Below are positions 10,828-23,000 of a stretch of 64,000 nt of DNA, piece after piece. The notes under the pieces were generated by a model. The model saw nothing but the letters and a program-made list of their open reading frames with translations, was not told the DNA's origin and searched no databases. This DNA is from Paulownia fortunei (lineage: Eukaryota > Streptophyta > Magnoliopsida > Lamiales > Paulowniaceae). Positions within the stretch are counted from its first letter, which is position 1, and each line of letters starts with the position of its first letter. The stretch spans positions 5,978,071 through 6,042,070 of the forward strand of contig CM033118.1 in NCBI GenBank assembly GCA_019321725.1, in the 5' to 3' direction. A program made the position numbers and the translations under genes.

Positions 10828-13740
10828 GTATCAAGAGTAGGTCACTAAAACTAATTAGTGAAATTCTGGTTTCTATCTGTTGTAGGCATGGAACAACTCT
10901 GTGAAAGAAGTTTAGTGACATGACCTCCATTATTTAATTGATCCAATTACTCTTATTGGAAAGCCAAAATGAGGGCATTCATCAAGTCGCCTGATGAATG
11001 AGCATGGAAGTCAGTCCTGATAGGATGGAAGCATCCAACAAAAACTATTGAAGAAGAGAAGATACTCAAACCTGAAATGAAGTGGTCTACAGTAGAGGAT
11101 GAAGTGGCTAATTTCAATTCAAAGGCACTAAATACCATATTTAGTTCAATTGATGAGAATCTAATCAAATTGATCTCTACATACGAATTTGCTAAGAAAG
11201 TGTAGGATATCTTACAAATTACATATAAAGGAAATAATCAGATTCCTGCACTTGGGTTTGAAAATCAAAAGATGCAATAAAATAAAACAATTGCTAAATT
11301 TAATGCTAAATTATGTGATATTGCTAATGAAGCACATGCTTTAGTATAAAAATACATTGATTTTCAACTTGTTAGGGAAGTTTCGAGATAACTTCCAAAG
11401 AGATTTACATACAAAAGTGATTGCTATTAAGAAAGCTATAGATCTTACAACACTAGGTTGGATGAACAGGGGAAACTGCAAACCTTTGAAATGAATTTGA
11501 ACCGATATAAAAAAAAGAAAAGAACAAAGGAGTTTCATTGCAAGTTGAAGTTATTACATCAAAAAATGAACAAGATCATAGGAATGCTAATGATATGAAT
11601 AATCCACTTGCTTTACTTACCAAGAACTTTGAGAAATTTCTAAAGCAAGTGAATAAAGAAAACAAATCCTCAAAGGCTGGTAAAACATCTAACTCTTACA
11701 AGAATAAAAGTGATTCTAATCCATTTGATTTTAGGAAAAGCAATAAAATTCAATGCAGAGAATGTGAAGTATTTGGTCATATTTAAATTGAGTGTGCTAA
11801 CACTTTAAAAAAGATGAGCATCTCACTCAACACCATTTGTAGTGATGGAGACTGAATTCAGCCAAGAGGAATAGGAAAATATGTTAACAATCATGTTGAA
11901 CTTACCTCAGTTATCTTGAAAAAGGAAAAACAAACAGACAGTGGATATTAGCAAGGATGTTTTAATACCTCACAGGTATGGGTCAATTTTTTTTCTTTTA
12001 AAATCTATCTAAATTATGTTTCTCTTGTAAGAATAGATTTTGATGAAAGTAGAGATGATAAAGGACATTCAACGCAAGTACCAAGAGATGTTTCAAAATT
12101 AGCTTAAAATGTTCAAAACTAATGAAGGGCTTGAGAAACAAGTTGTTGTCTTAATGAAGGAGAATGAGGCACTCAAAGCTAATGTCATAAAATTTAAACT
12201 CCTTGCTGCTGAAAAGAAACATGAACTTGATAGAGTCATGAAAGAGCTTGAGAATACAATGAAGTCTATAACAAGGTTGGATTCTAGAACTTCTCAATTT
12301 GATGAAATTTCTCAATAGGACAACATAGTGGAAATCGAGTTGTATTAGGATATACAGGTAGAGAATTATCCTCAAAAGGTGCATAATTGAAAAAATCAGG
12401 TAAAAGTTCTAAAATAGTTTTTGCAAATGAGATTGGCCAGTTTAAATTAGCCAAAAAGTTCTGATAAAAAAAGAAAGAGAACTAAACCCAAAAGGTTCCT
12501 CCCTACTTGTTATTACTGTCAAATATCTAGGCATATTAAACCTAAATGTTTCAAATATAAAAAGGCTTTGCTCAATGGTATGAAAACTGATTTAATATTT
12601 TCTGGAGTGTTGCAACAACATCCTGCAAAGAACACTTCCAATATTAAGATTGACTTGAAATATGAATCTAATCATAGAATTTAGATCAAAAATCTTACAT
12701 GTCATGTGGCATACATTTCTTAAGGCTGACATAATTGAATCATGGTAGTTTGATAGCAGAGCTCTAGACACATGATAGGTGATAGAGAAAAGCTATGGGA
12801 TTATCAATGCCAAGAAGAAGGACATGTTACCTTTGGAGATGAAGTTAAAAGATGAATCATTGGGAAAGGGACATTAAATGTGGATAGACCTCCAACACTA
12901 AAAAATATTTTACATGTTGAAGGGTAAAGGTCAATTGGATTAGTATTAGCCAATTGTACGATCAAAATTTATTTGTCAAACTTAATAAGAAATCTTGTCA
13001 AGTTTTTTTATAAATCTAATAAATTTATTTAACAAGTTGGAGATCATTTGACAATTGTTATATGTTGCAACACCAATTGACATGTTTCAACACTTAGATT
13101 GATGAAACTGAACTCCAGCACTGGAAACAATAACATTTTAATTTTTTAAGCTTATACAAACTAGTTAATACAGGTGCATTGCTAGGTGTGCCAAAGCTCA
13201 ACAAGAAAAACTCAAGTGTTTGTGGACCATGTTATTTTGGAAAACAAAGGAATGAATCACATAAGGTGTTACAACACACTGCTACAACATGTTGTCCACA
13301 ACTCTCACATGGATCTTATGGGACCAATGCAGATAGAAAGTATTCGTGGTGTGAATTATGCTTTCATTTGTGTTGATGATTTTTCAAGATTTACATGGAT
13401 TGATTTCATCGAAGAAAAATATAATACATTCTTGATTTTTAATAGGCTTTATGTTAAACTTACAAATGAGAAAGCAAGTATAATTACAAGAATAAAAAGT
13501 GACCATGGAAAAGAGTTTGATAATTCTGCCTTTTCAAATTACTTTGATAAATGTGACATTTTCCATGAATTCTCCATACTTAAAATACCACACATAGTGT
13601 TGTAAAAAAGAAAAATAGAACTATTCAAAAATGGCACCTGTAATGTTAAATTCTAAGAAGCGTTCATGAAGATTGGCATTGAACATGACTGCTACAACTT
13701 TAAGATTGCAAACCTAAGTGCAGGTTATGCCAAGTAACAA
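10828..13740 (+). pseudogene. SIRE-like copia gag-protease-integrase remnant
   Basis: The + strand holds, in order: gag (10880-11500, with WSTVEDEVANFNSKALNTIF); a zinc knuckle CRECEVFGHI-x-x-EC (about 11752-11795); a coiled-coil stretch (12109-12318, EKQVVVLMKENEALKANVI) typical of SIRE/Maximus-type gag; a second CCHC-like motif CQISRHIKPKC near 12520; a protease-like W-FDS near 12750; the CGPCYFGKQ pre-integrase motif (13215); and an integrase core (DLMGPMQIESIRGVNYAF, DDFSRFTWIDF, then SDHGKEFDN). Stops and frameshifts are frequent. Integrase is lost after about 13,690, where an LTR-like insertion begins. Confidence 0.85.
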
Positions 13741-15440
13741 ATTTCTTAAAAGTTCGAGGTCAATCTATAGGAAAGATGATTGGTATATTCGATTTATTAA
13801 AAAATGGGTTGAATGTGGTTTAGATTATAAAGAAAAAATTATACTATAACTAAGAAATCAAAGTAATGAAAATATGAAAATTAGAGAACCGTTCTTGAGT
13901 TATAGATAGAGGAATGATTATTTATTCTTTTTATATCTTTTAAATGCCACTATTGGAATCCATATATAATGAAGGTTCTAATGGAAAGATGTTTTAAATA
14001 GCTCATGTATTAAGATAATCATGATATTGTCTTACTGTTTGCAAATTATCTCTTAACACCAATACTTGTTTATGGGATCAAGTATTTATGCATGCCTTTG
14101 TCTACAACAAATCAATATTTTACATTAGTGGTTGGTAAATTAGAACCGTACATCAAACTAAATGAACCTAAGTATTTGTTGTGCGATTGGTGATACAAAA
14201 ATTAAGAATCATCACTAAACAAGAAAGGTTTTAATGCCAAGACTTATTTGTAGAATTAAATATTTATATACACCTTTATCTACAACAAATTAAGATTTCA
14301 CATTAGCAATCGGTGAAGTCAAACCGTACATCAAACCAAATGAAACTCAAGTATTTAATGTGCTATTAGTGATACATAAATTAAGAATCACCACAAAATA
14401 ATGAGGGTTTTAATAAAAAAATAAAATAATAATACAATACACCTAAATATTATGCACCTTTATAACTGTTCATCTTCCTCCATCAAGAGTTTCACCATTT
14501 CTCCTCAGCTAAATAAAAGTTAGAAAGACATAATGAAAGTAGAAAAGACTAAAAATATAAGAGAAACTAGAGAATATATTTCTATTTCTACTAGAAAACT
14601 TTGCCTAAAGAAAGACAATAATAAAACTTTATTTCCCCTCTAAGGGTTTTTGTGTTTGTTCAATGAAATCCAAGAGCCCCTACTTATATTAGAAAAGTAG
14701 CTAAATTGGCATCTCCAAATGCACTCCAAATTTACTTCAAATATACTCTAAATTCATATATCCTTTTCAGATCTAATTTTTGTCATATATTTTTCTCTAT
14801 GAAATCAACTGAATTTGGGTAACTAATCGACATGAAAGATGTGCATTTATCTGTTAGATTCATTTTACAACTTAAATTACCTAATTTTAATCACTAGGGA
14901 GAAAGTTATACTTGATTTACGAAGATGTGTAAACATAAATAGGTTTTTCCCAATACACACATTTGGACGAACTTTGTGCTATAATTAAAGTTGAATTAGG
15001 CTGAGATTTCAATATAAAATTTATAGTTCTATCTCTTAACTTTCAAATCAAGTAATAGTTAAGTCTATAGGGACTTTGAATATGGAGTTATGCCTAAAAT
15101 ACCAAAACTACACAAATCTAAAAACATACTTCTTTTGAATTTAATGCAAGCCAAACAATCACTTGCAAAGTCCAACTGATTTCTTGCATATATTTTGATC
15201 TACACATGGTGGAATTATGTAAACCTAGCCATTTTCTTATAATTGTGATGCTTCTTTGATCTAATGAAATATTATCTCACAACTTGCTTACGAAATATGT
15301 TATCTTTTTTGGTTTTATTTTGGCTATTTTTGCTCATTGATTTTTTCTCTAACACAAAATATTAACAAACATATAATATGAACAAGAATAAAGCAAGCAA
15401 AATATAAAGAAGTTGGTACAAAAATATATGCACTTATCAA
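13740..15440 (-). mobile_element. LTR-like insertion splitting the copia integrase (probable solo LTR)
   Basis: Copia integrase coding stops near 13,700 and resumes at about 15,440 (TLYEIWKGKKPNL-like text, frameshifted). The 1.7 kb between has no coding capacity. Its right end read on the - strand begins TGATAAGTGCATATATTTTTGTACC, a start common among plant Ty3/gypsy LTRs. Internally it contains a direct repeat (14069-14412). No primer site or gag follows, so a solo LTR is the simplest reading. I could not define the left end or a target duplication. Confidence 0.5.
14069..14412. repeat. Two tandem about 170-bp units
   Basis: The unit TTTATCTACAACAAATYAA ... AACCGTACATCAAACYAAAT ... AAGAATCAYCAC occurs twice head-to-tail (about 14069-14240 and 14241-14412), with moderate divergence. 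It lies inside the LTR-like insertion, where subrepeats are common. Confidence 0.7.
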
Positions 15441-15895
15441 CGACGTGTTACAACACTAACTGTGTACAGTTGAGATCAGGTATTAAATGACTCTATATGA
15501 AATATGGAAAGGTAAGAAACCCAATCTTAATCATTTTCATATATTCGATAGTGCATGTTATGTATTCAATGATCGAGAGCACTTTGGAAAGTTTAATCCC
15601 AAAAGTGATGAAAGAATTTTTTTTAGTTATTCAACAGATAACTGGTAATTGATGATTTTTGTGACTATAGAAAATTCACATAAAGAGCACATCATCAGTT
15701 GTTGTGAATAAACAGAAACTCATAAAAAAGAAAAAGTTAGTACATGTGTTGAGTGTCAGATATTAGAACACTTGAAACAACATCGGCGAATGTTGCAACA
15801 TTCTAGGAATCTAACTAAAAAACTAAAAGTTTTGATATTTTTTGTAAAATCATAAAGAAACCATCAAGCAAAATTCAGAAAAATCACCATTCTTA
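15440..15895 (+). pseudogene. Copia integrase C-terminal part, continued
   Basis: After the insertion the copia integrase resumes in + orientation. It shows KGKKPNLNHFHIF-like text with frameshifts, DREHFGKFNPKSDERIFF (about 15570-15625) and the usual S-YS motif, then a lysine-rich linker. Coding similarity ends at an inversion breakpoint near 15895. Confidence 0.75.
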
Positions 15896-16007
15896 AATTA
15901 ATTGTTCTATTCTGACAATGTTGTAACATCTCTCACATCATTTCTTGCAACACCTATTTTTTGTGTAAAATATTAATTTCCATAAATGCCAATTTTTGAC
16001 ATTAGCA
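15895..16007 (-). repeat. First about 113 bp of the 3' LTR, inverted
   Basis: On the - strand this begins TGCTAATGTCAAAAATTGGC at 16007 and runs parallel to the 5' LTR from 9980 through CATTTATGGAA and TTRCAAGAAA to GAACAATTAATTTAAG. There the similarity stops in an AT palindrome. The missing continuation of the LTR is found on the other strand at 18513. Confidence 0.75.
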
Positions 16008-16022
16008 TTCTCCCCCTTTGAC
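16008..16022 (-). other. Polypurine tract
   Basis: On the - strand TGTCAAAGGGGGAGAA lies immediately before the LTR start. CAAAGGGGGAGA is the classic polypurine tract of SIRE/Maximus-type copia elements, where plus-strand DNA synthesis is primed. Confidence 0.85.
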
Positions 16023-16329
16023 ATTTTTGGTCAAAATTAATTAAAGCTCCCTTGAAACTCATATGCAGGTTTTTAGAATTCAGAATCAAGAATAGTATCA
16101 CAGTGTTGTAATAAGAGCGCTGCAACACTTTCCTTATCACATTGAACACAAAACACTAGTACTACTCCCCTTGCATATATGAACCAAATACTAAAATAGA
16201 TAAAATTAATCAAGGTAGAAACAAAATATCAACACAAATGTCTAGAGTACCACAATACTTATTAATAGATCAAAGTAGAAAACTTTTGCAAAATCAAAAC
16301 TAGAAAAGATAATCAATCATTCTTTTTCA

Positions 16330-17510
16330 TCATCACTATCCTTTGAAGGCTAAAAATAGAAAAGATGATCAATCATCTTCTTCATCATCACTATCCTCTA
16401 AAGGCTAATCATCTTCAGTATCATCAGCTTGCTGCTCTTTCTCTCCATAAACTTGTGCATCATGTTATTCTCCTATTTTTTTATAACCAAAAGTGGTCAA
16501 AGATGGATCAACAGATGTGGATGGCTCCTACTTACAAATCAGTTTGAACCACAACTTCTTTGTCAGTCTAATATTGGATTTGTCTATGAGCCTCAGCCAG
16601 CTTAGTTTCCAACCGTAACAATAATGCAGAAGATGTTATAACACTTGGTGGAATATCTAATGCAATATTAGCAGCTGGTGCCTTTTTCTTAAAAGGTTGA
16701 GAGAGATCAATGATATAAGTCTCATGAATTAACTTGTAAGATGCTTTTATAGGTCTTGGAGGACTCTCCATTCCTTCTAATTCCTTCTTAACAAAATCTT
16801 GAGAAGTTAGAATACTATAAATCAAGGAAGAGAAATAAAGTATACCATGAGTAGTGTCAGATCTACCCAGGCGACCAATTGTCTTAAAAATCATTTTTCC
16901 AAGATCATAAACCCAATTTGTACTAATGCAGTCAAGCAAAATAAACTGTTGTATCACAACCACAGTAGTGTTTGTTGCAGGAGTCCAGTCACAACTGACA
17001 ATTTTATGAATAAGGCATATATGTGAGTTATATTTTTAGCGCGAAATTTCTCTTTATTAGTGGACCACTTCTGAACAATATTCCCACTCAAAATAGTTGC
17101 TATTTCATCTATGCCTTCTGTCAACTCATTATTTTCAACCTTAGGTGAACCCAAGAATTCATTGATAATATCAAGAGTGATATGGTAATTTTTTTCTGAC
17201 ACACACTTGACCATATTAAGTTGATTTAGGATCTTTGAACCTTTTAGGTAGATTACAATAAAACTCTTGTATCATACCTCTAACATAAGAGGTTGTCTTA
17301 GTCACAGAACATACCAAACTCCTATTTTTTAAAAATATCAACAATACCCTATTTATTGTGATCATCTATATAAATCCTTCTTTTAGAATGATTTTTCTTT
17401 TGCAAAACTTTAGCCCATAAGTTTTTGTTTGAAATGGAATAAAATATAGAGGAGTAAGCATTTCGCACTTCAAAGTCAAAATCAGATGGTTTTTCCATCT
17501 CCATTTCCTC
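16330..17510 (-). pseudogene. Third ORF of the SIRE-like element ('putative plant transposon protein'-like)
   Basis: Frames at 17214-16954 (MVKCVSEKNYHITLDIINEF, then NNELTEGIDEIATILSGN) and 16963-16568 (LGKMIFKTIGRLGR, then GILYFSSLIYSIL) join by a frameshift. Together they resemble the domain often annotated in plants as 'putative plant transposon protein', found in retroelement ORFs. An acidic Asp/Glu tail follows (16440-16330). Upstream, to about 17,500, a degenerate leader begins MEMEKPSDFDFEVRNAY. It sits between reverse transcriptase and polypurine tract, the place of the extra (env-like) ORF in SIRE-type elements. Function is unknown. Confidence 0.6.
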
Positions 17511-17559
17511 TACAGTTAAGTACAAGAGACTTATGATATGGTCCTATAGAGGCTATGAT

Positions 17560-18513
17560 CAACAACATTGTCATTATCATCCTTAGATAGTTTTAACTTG
17601 TTCCCATTGAGGTTTTCATGTATTTTGTTTTTTCCAACCCAAACCTCTTTATTAGGTTTCTAGTATATTTATTTTGAGAAATGAATATCTCATTCCTAAG
17701 CTATTTTATTTAAATCCTATAAAGTAGTTAAGTTCTCCCATCATGCTCATTTCAAATTCTTTAATCATGAGATCAACAAACTCATTCAGGTTTTATTGTG
17801 AGGTAGAACCAAATACTAGATCCTCAATATAGATTTATGCAATGGTAACATAATATTTAAATCTATTGATGATACCATGCTTAAATCTATTGATGAACAA
17901 TATTTTGTTCACTTCTCCTCTTTTATACCCTTTTTCAATCAAAAAGTTATCCAATCTTTCATACTAAGCTCTAGGAGCTTGTTTCAGATCATATAAAGCA
18001 TTTTTCAATTTGAAAACATGGTTGGGATGATAAGGGTTTTCAATCCCTTGTTCAACAAAAACTTTTTCATTTAAAAATCATTCAAAAAGGAACTTTTGAC
18101 ATCTATTTGTCGAAGTTTGAAACTAATATGACATGCAATGGCCAAAAGAAGTTTAATGGACTCAAGTCCAGCAACAAGGGTAAGGTTTCGTCAAAATCCA
18201 CCCCCTCCACCTGATTGTATCCTTGAGCTACTATCCTAGCTTTGTTTCTTGTTATGTTACCAAATTCATCATATTAATTTTGAAAATTCATTTGGTACTA
18301 ATAACATTCACATCTTTAGGCCTAGGCACTACAGTCCAAACATTATTTCATGAAAATTATTCCAGTTCTTATTGTATGGCATTTATCGAAAACTTATCCA
18401 CCAAAGCCTATTTCATATTCTATTGTTCAAATGGTAAATTGTAACAAACAAATCTTACTATATCTTTGTAGTTTATCTTCTCATTGTCTCTTGTTCTCAT
18501 ACCTTCTAAAATA
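17560..18513 (-). pseudogene. Copia reverse transcriptase remnant, inverted
   Basis: Read on the - strand from 18513: a linker (EGMRTRDNEKINYKDIVRF), the reverse-transcriptase start, then ARIVAQGYNQVEGVDFDE, LYGLKQAPRAW-like text with substitutions, the active-site region IYIEDLVFGSTSQ (a degenerate YVDD box) and EFEMSMMGELNYFIGF. Near 17,560 the text SLLYLT runs directly into the third ORF, so RNase H has been deleted. There are many stops. The family matches the + strand gag/integrase at 10.8-15.9 kb. Confidence 0.8.
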
Positions 18514-18633
18514 TCCAGGTTTCCATAATCCAGGGATTTTTAGAGTTTTTATCTGAAGTATTTTTGTAAAGCCACATGTGTGATAAATATGTTGAAATTA
18601 AAAATATTATTGATTTGTCTTGATAAGGTAAGA
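18513..18633 (+). repeat. Downstream part of the 3' LTR, uninverted
   Basis: This segment matches 5' LTR positions 10127-10250 in + orientation (GGTTTCCATAAT, TTTTTGTAAAG, CACATGTGT, TTTGTCTTGATAAGGTAAGA). It starts where the inverted LTR fragment at 15895 ends in LTR coordinates. Similarity stops at about 18633, so the LTR is 3'-truncated. Confidence 0.75.
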
Positions 18634-19024
18634 GAAGATTTGCATATCATTTTGTTGGTAATAAAAACTTGGAAGAATCTTTGTATAGAAAAAATGGCTT
18701 CTAAAATATCTTCAATGCATTTTACTAATTTCACATATATAAAAGTAATGAGAAATTTATTAGTGGATGTCAACTGTAAAAAATAAATTTTAGATAAAAA
18801 GAGAAAAAACTTCCCAGCATGATTTCATATAGGGAAATTGTTTTTTGTACTATGAATTTGTCAATATTGCATAGTTGCATAATAAAATATTAAGATAAAA
18901 TTTGATATATATAAATTATTTTTTTAATGAAAGGATAATTTGACCACAATCCACTCCCAAAATTATGTCAACAGAAGGCCCATATTATTTGTTATTTGTC
19001 GAATCTTGTCCATGTGCATTAACT
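18634..19024. other. No recognisable gene
   Basis: This is AT-rich DNA with short incidental frames on both strands. It separates the copia element from an NLR relic. No motif or repeat was recognised. Confidence 0.4.
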
Positions 19025-19465
19025 CGAATCACTTTTCTTATAATGTTATGTAAACTTCCAGCGAAACCTTCTTTCCTACCCGAGTTCACTGATAATAGCA
19101 TGATTTCTTGGGAAGACACGTCAATGGGTGGTTTGTTGCCCAATCTTCAAGTCCTAAAGTTGTTAGCTCTTACCATTGAAATTTAGTTAAAGAGGATCCA
19201 TTTGTGAATTGGAGAAATATCAACACTTGAATTAATCAAGTTGGATTAGTGCAACAACTCTGTGTTGGAGCCTATGGAACCTTTATGGATTTGATTTTGG
19301 ATTATACCCAAAACGTCTCTTACCAATGGAGATATTGTTCATACTTATAAACACATAACCCTCCCTAATTCTAATTAATGTGGAACTTAGTCTCCATATC
19401 TTACACTCTACAACAAGATATAAGGACAAAGAAAGTGATGGCCTTAAAGTTCAAGCTGACAAACG
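19025..19465 (+). pseudogene. R1-type NLR relic (C-terminal LRR fragment)
   Basis: Codons at 19101-19160 read SWEDTSMGGLLPNLQVLKL, nearly the same as AWEDMSMVGLLPNLEVLKL in the intact NLR (residues 741-759). Near 19425-19455, in another frame, KESDGLKVQ resembles the tail of these proteins (RESLGYEGLQV in the intact gene). The rest of the LRR, the NB-ARC and the coiled coil are gone. It is the remains of a second gene of the same family, 5 kb upstream on the same strand. A copia element now separates the two. Confidence 0.7.
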
Positions 19466-19649
19466 AATGAGTTTTACATCTTACTCTTATTCGTTGAAGG
19501 TAAGATAAAGAAAAAAGAATTCCTCGTCTTTCTTTATTCTTTTTTTTGCTTGGTTGATCCAATTTAAATAAAATGCTTTGAAAGAGTCTGGATTTAGATT
19601 AAGATGGTGTTTTAGTGAGTTTAGTAGCTCTCTAAAATATGTTATAATC

Positions 19650-20062
19650 TGTTGGAGGAGGGATGTTTGTTTTATTGGAAAGTGGAGACTATTTATGCTA
19701 AGAGAGAATAGAACATTTTTTGTGGAAGAGAAGCTTTTATTAATGATTCTTTTCAATTTTTTTAGTTTGCACAAAAAGGGGGGAGAATTCCCTTATTTAT
19801 AGGACTCCATGGTACACTCTTGATACAATAATTAGTTAACTTCTTCTACCTACTTCCACTTTTCACCTGCTCATCTTCCACCTACTCTATTAATGACACA
19901 TTCTTCTACTTACAAGACTATTCTAGAACTCCATTTATTAATACAAGAATTCTTTAGAGACTTTAATTATTGGACCACAAATCAACTAGGTCCAAATGAT
20001 TAATACCATAACTCAAAATATCATTGTCCTAATGGACGAAAAATCAAGTTTAACTTCCAACA
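19650..20062 (-). repeat. 3' LTR of copia element (TG...CA)
   Basis: This 413-bp block starts TGTTGGAGGAGGGATG and ends ACTTCCAACA. It is paired with 23195-23604. Inside its right edge the - strand reads AAGGGAGGATG, a polypurine tract, just before the LTR, which places the 3' end of the element here. The outer left flank is TAATC. Confidence 0.9.
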
Positions 20063-23000
20063 TCCTCCCTTAAACTTGGTTTGTGATACCAAGTAATCTT
20101 CTAAGCTCGGCAAAGTCTTCGTGCTTGAGTGGCTTGGTGAAGATATCTGCAACTTGATCTTGAGACTTCACGTGTTCCACTTGGACATACTTTCTTCTAA
20201 TGCATTTTCTTCTTTAGAGGTAGAGAGAATCAATGTGCTTACTTCGATCATGGAATACTGGATTCTTTACCAATGCCATAGCTAAGTTGTTATAAACATA
20301 AACCTTAGTTGGCTCTTCTTGTGGCCATCCTAACTCCTTCAACAATTTTTTGAGCCAAATTGCACGGCAAACACTTGTTATAGTAGCTATGTACTTGGCT
20401 TCATAGGTTGAGAGAGTGAATATTGGTTATTTCTTTTACATCTAGGTAAAGGCAGTGTCTCCCATGAAAAACACAAAACCAGTAGTACTTTTTCGATCAT
20501 CAATATCTTCGGCCCAATCACTAGTACTATAACCAACAACCTTGTAATCATTAGTTATTGAATAAAATAAGCCAAAGTCAATAGTACTTTTGAGATAGTG
20601 AAGAATTTATTTTGCAGCCTTGGAGTAACTAGTGGTTGGACTCTCCATATAGTAGCTTATGACTCTGGTGACATAGAGAATATTAGGTATTGTGCATGTC
20701 AAATAATGCGAACTTCCAACCAACTATTGAAGAATGTTATATCCATCTTTTCTACTCCACCGGTGTGCAAATCAGCTTGCAGTCATCCATTTTGAACCTC
20801 TTGACAATCTCTTTTGCATAGACTTCTTGTAGGATGAAAATTCCATCTTCAAGTTGTTTAACTTTGATGCCAAGATAATATGCCATAAGCCTACTGTCGA
20901 TCATCTCGAATTCTCTCATCGTTGTTTCTTGAACTCTTCAAACATTCATGGGTTATTTCCTATAAAGATCAAGTCTTCACATACAAGCACATGATCAAGA
21001 TGTTTTCTTCTTTGATCTTCATATAAAGTGCATGCTCATGCGGGCATTTAGTGAAGTCATTCTCTTCTAAGTACTTATTGATCTTGCTATTCCATGCCCT
21101 TAGTACTCACTTGAACCTTTACAGAGCCTTCTTCAAATTTAAGACTTTATCTTCTTGTTTCTTTAATATGTAGCCCATTAGTTGTTTGATGTAGGCTTCT
21201 TCCTCAAAGACTTCATTCAATAAGGCAAATTTTATATCCATCTATTTTAAGCTGCTAAAGAAATTATTAGTCTTATGATTTTTGAGTGAACGGTAGGAGC
21301 TAATACCTTATCATAGTTGATGCCGACTCTTTAACTATATCATTTCATGACTAGTCTTGCCTTATATCTTTTGATCTCTTCCTTAGCATTCTTCTTTCTT
21401 TTATACACCTACTTGACCCTGATAGCCTTATACCATTTTGAAAGTGAAGTAAGTCCCCATGTCTCATTTTTCATGATTGTTTTAATCTCTCCATCCATAG
21501 CATCTCTCCACTTCTTGTTTTGTACAGCTTCTTCAAAGTTTGATGGTTCGCAGTCAGCAAATAGACATAAGAGTGTGAGATCTTCTATTATCTCAGTGTC
21601 CTCATAAATTTCTTGTAGACTCCTTGCATATGGCATGCTCTTGTCGTGTAGAAATGATGGCAGCGAGTCTCTAACAACTATTATTGGTGAATTAGGTGGA
21701 GTAGTTAGCTCTTGTTGGACTTATCTTGGTGGCTCTATAATTCTTTACTCATTTTTGTTGAAATGAGAGATAAAGTTGAAGTGGTTACGAGAACGAAAAT
21801 CCTATTCCCTTTCTTTGGTAAACTCCATGTCTTGACTTATCACAATCTTCTTAGCATTTGGATTATATAGCTTGTAGCTATTAGAGTTTGGTTATACCCG
21901 ATGAAAATGAACATTTCACTTTTATCATCGGTCTTGCTTCTTGTCTTATCTGGTACATGCTCATATGTTGTGCTTCCAAATCCTCTTAGATGAGAAATAT
22001 CGGGTCTTCCACTCCAAGCTTCTTTTCACATCTTTCTCTACACACTTCTAATTGGTGAGCGATCTGATAAATAGACTATAGTCACCAGTACTTCAGCCCA
22101 AAACTCCTTTGGCAATCTCTTGCTCTTTGGGCATACTTCGCACCATGTCAAGAATCATTCTATTCTTTCTGTCAGCCATGCCATTCTGACATCGAATTCT
22201 ATTTACTTCACAAAATTCTTGGAATTCTTTAAACGTGAACTCTCCTCATTAATCTGATCTCATGGCCTTGATATCGCACCAATTTTCCTTCTCCCTACAA
22301 CTTTGAACATCTTGAATGCTCCAAATACCTTAAATTTTTATTTCGAAAAGTACACCTAAGTCTTTCTTTAAAAGTCATCAATGAAGATAAGGAACTAGTT
22401 ACTTTAACGAGAGAGCTTGGCTTGATTAGTTTACAACATTAGTATGTATGAGCTAGAGCAGCTTCTGGGCCCTTGAACTTGACTCCTTTAGAAAAAAATT
22501 TATAAATTGTTTTCCTAATTGACATCCTTTGCACAGTTGATCAGGATGATTGTGTTTACCTTCATATGCTTGCAATGATACCAGCAATTGATCAATAGTC
22601 ATCTCCTCTAAATCTTTTATTTCCTCAATTGCCATAAAGATGTGCTTGAACTTAGGATTCAATTAGCGGAGTATGTTCTCCATAATCCTCACATCTTCTA
22701 ACTTCTCACTATTTTTCTTTCATTTGATTAGAACCGGCAAAACTCTAGAGAAGTAATCGAAAATAGATTTGGACTCTTTCATATGCAAAGCTTCAAACTC
22801 ACCTCTTAGTGTTTGGAGATGCACCTTCAATACTTGCTCAACTCCCTTGCAAGAGGTTTGAAGCTTATCCCATGCTTCCTTGGTGGTTGTTGCACTTGAA
22901 ATCTTCTCGAAACCATCATCATCTAAGGTTTGGTAGATGAGTAGAGGGATTTCTTGTCTCTCATTCTTGAATCTTTTAAACTATCCTTTTGAGTTTGGGA

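Noticed and set aside
15895..18515. A second, nested copia element in reverse orientation
   Set aside because: Considered first, but there is only one set of domains between the two strands and the two 3' LTR pieces are complementary parts of one LTR. An in-place inversion is simpler. The alternative is kept open in the finding.
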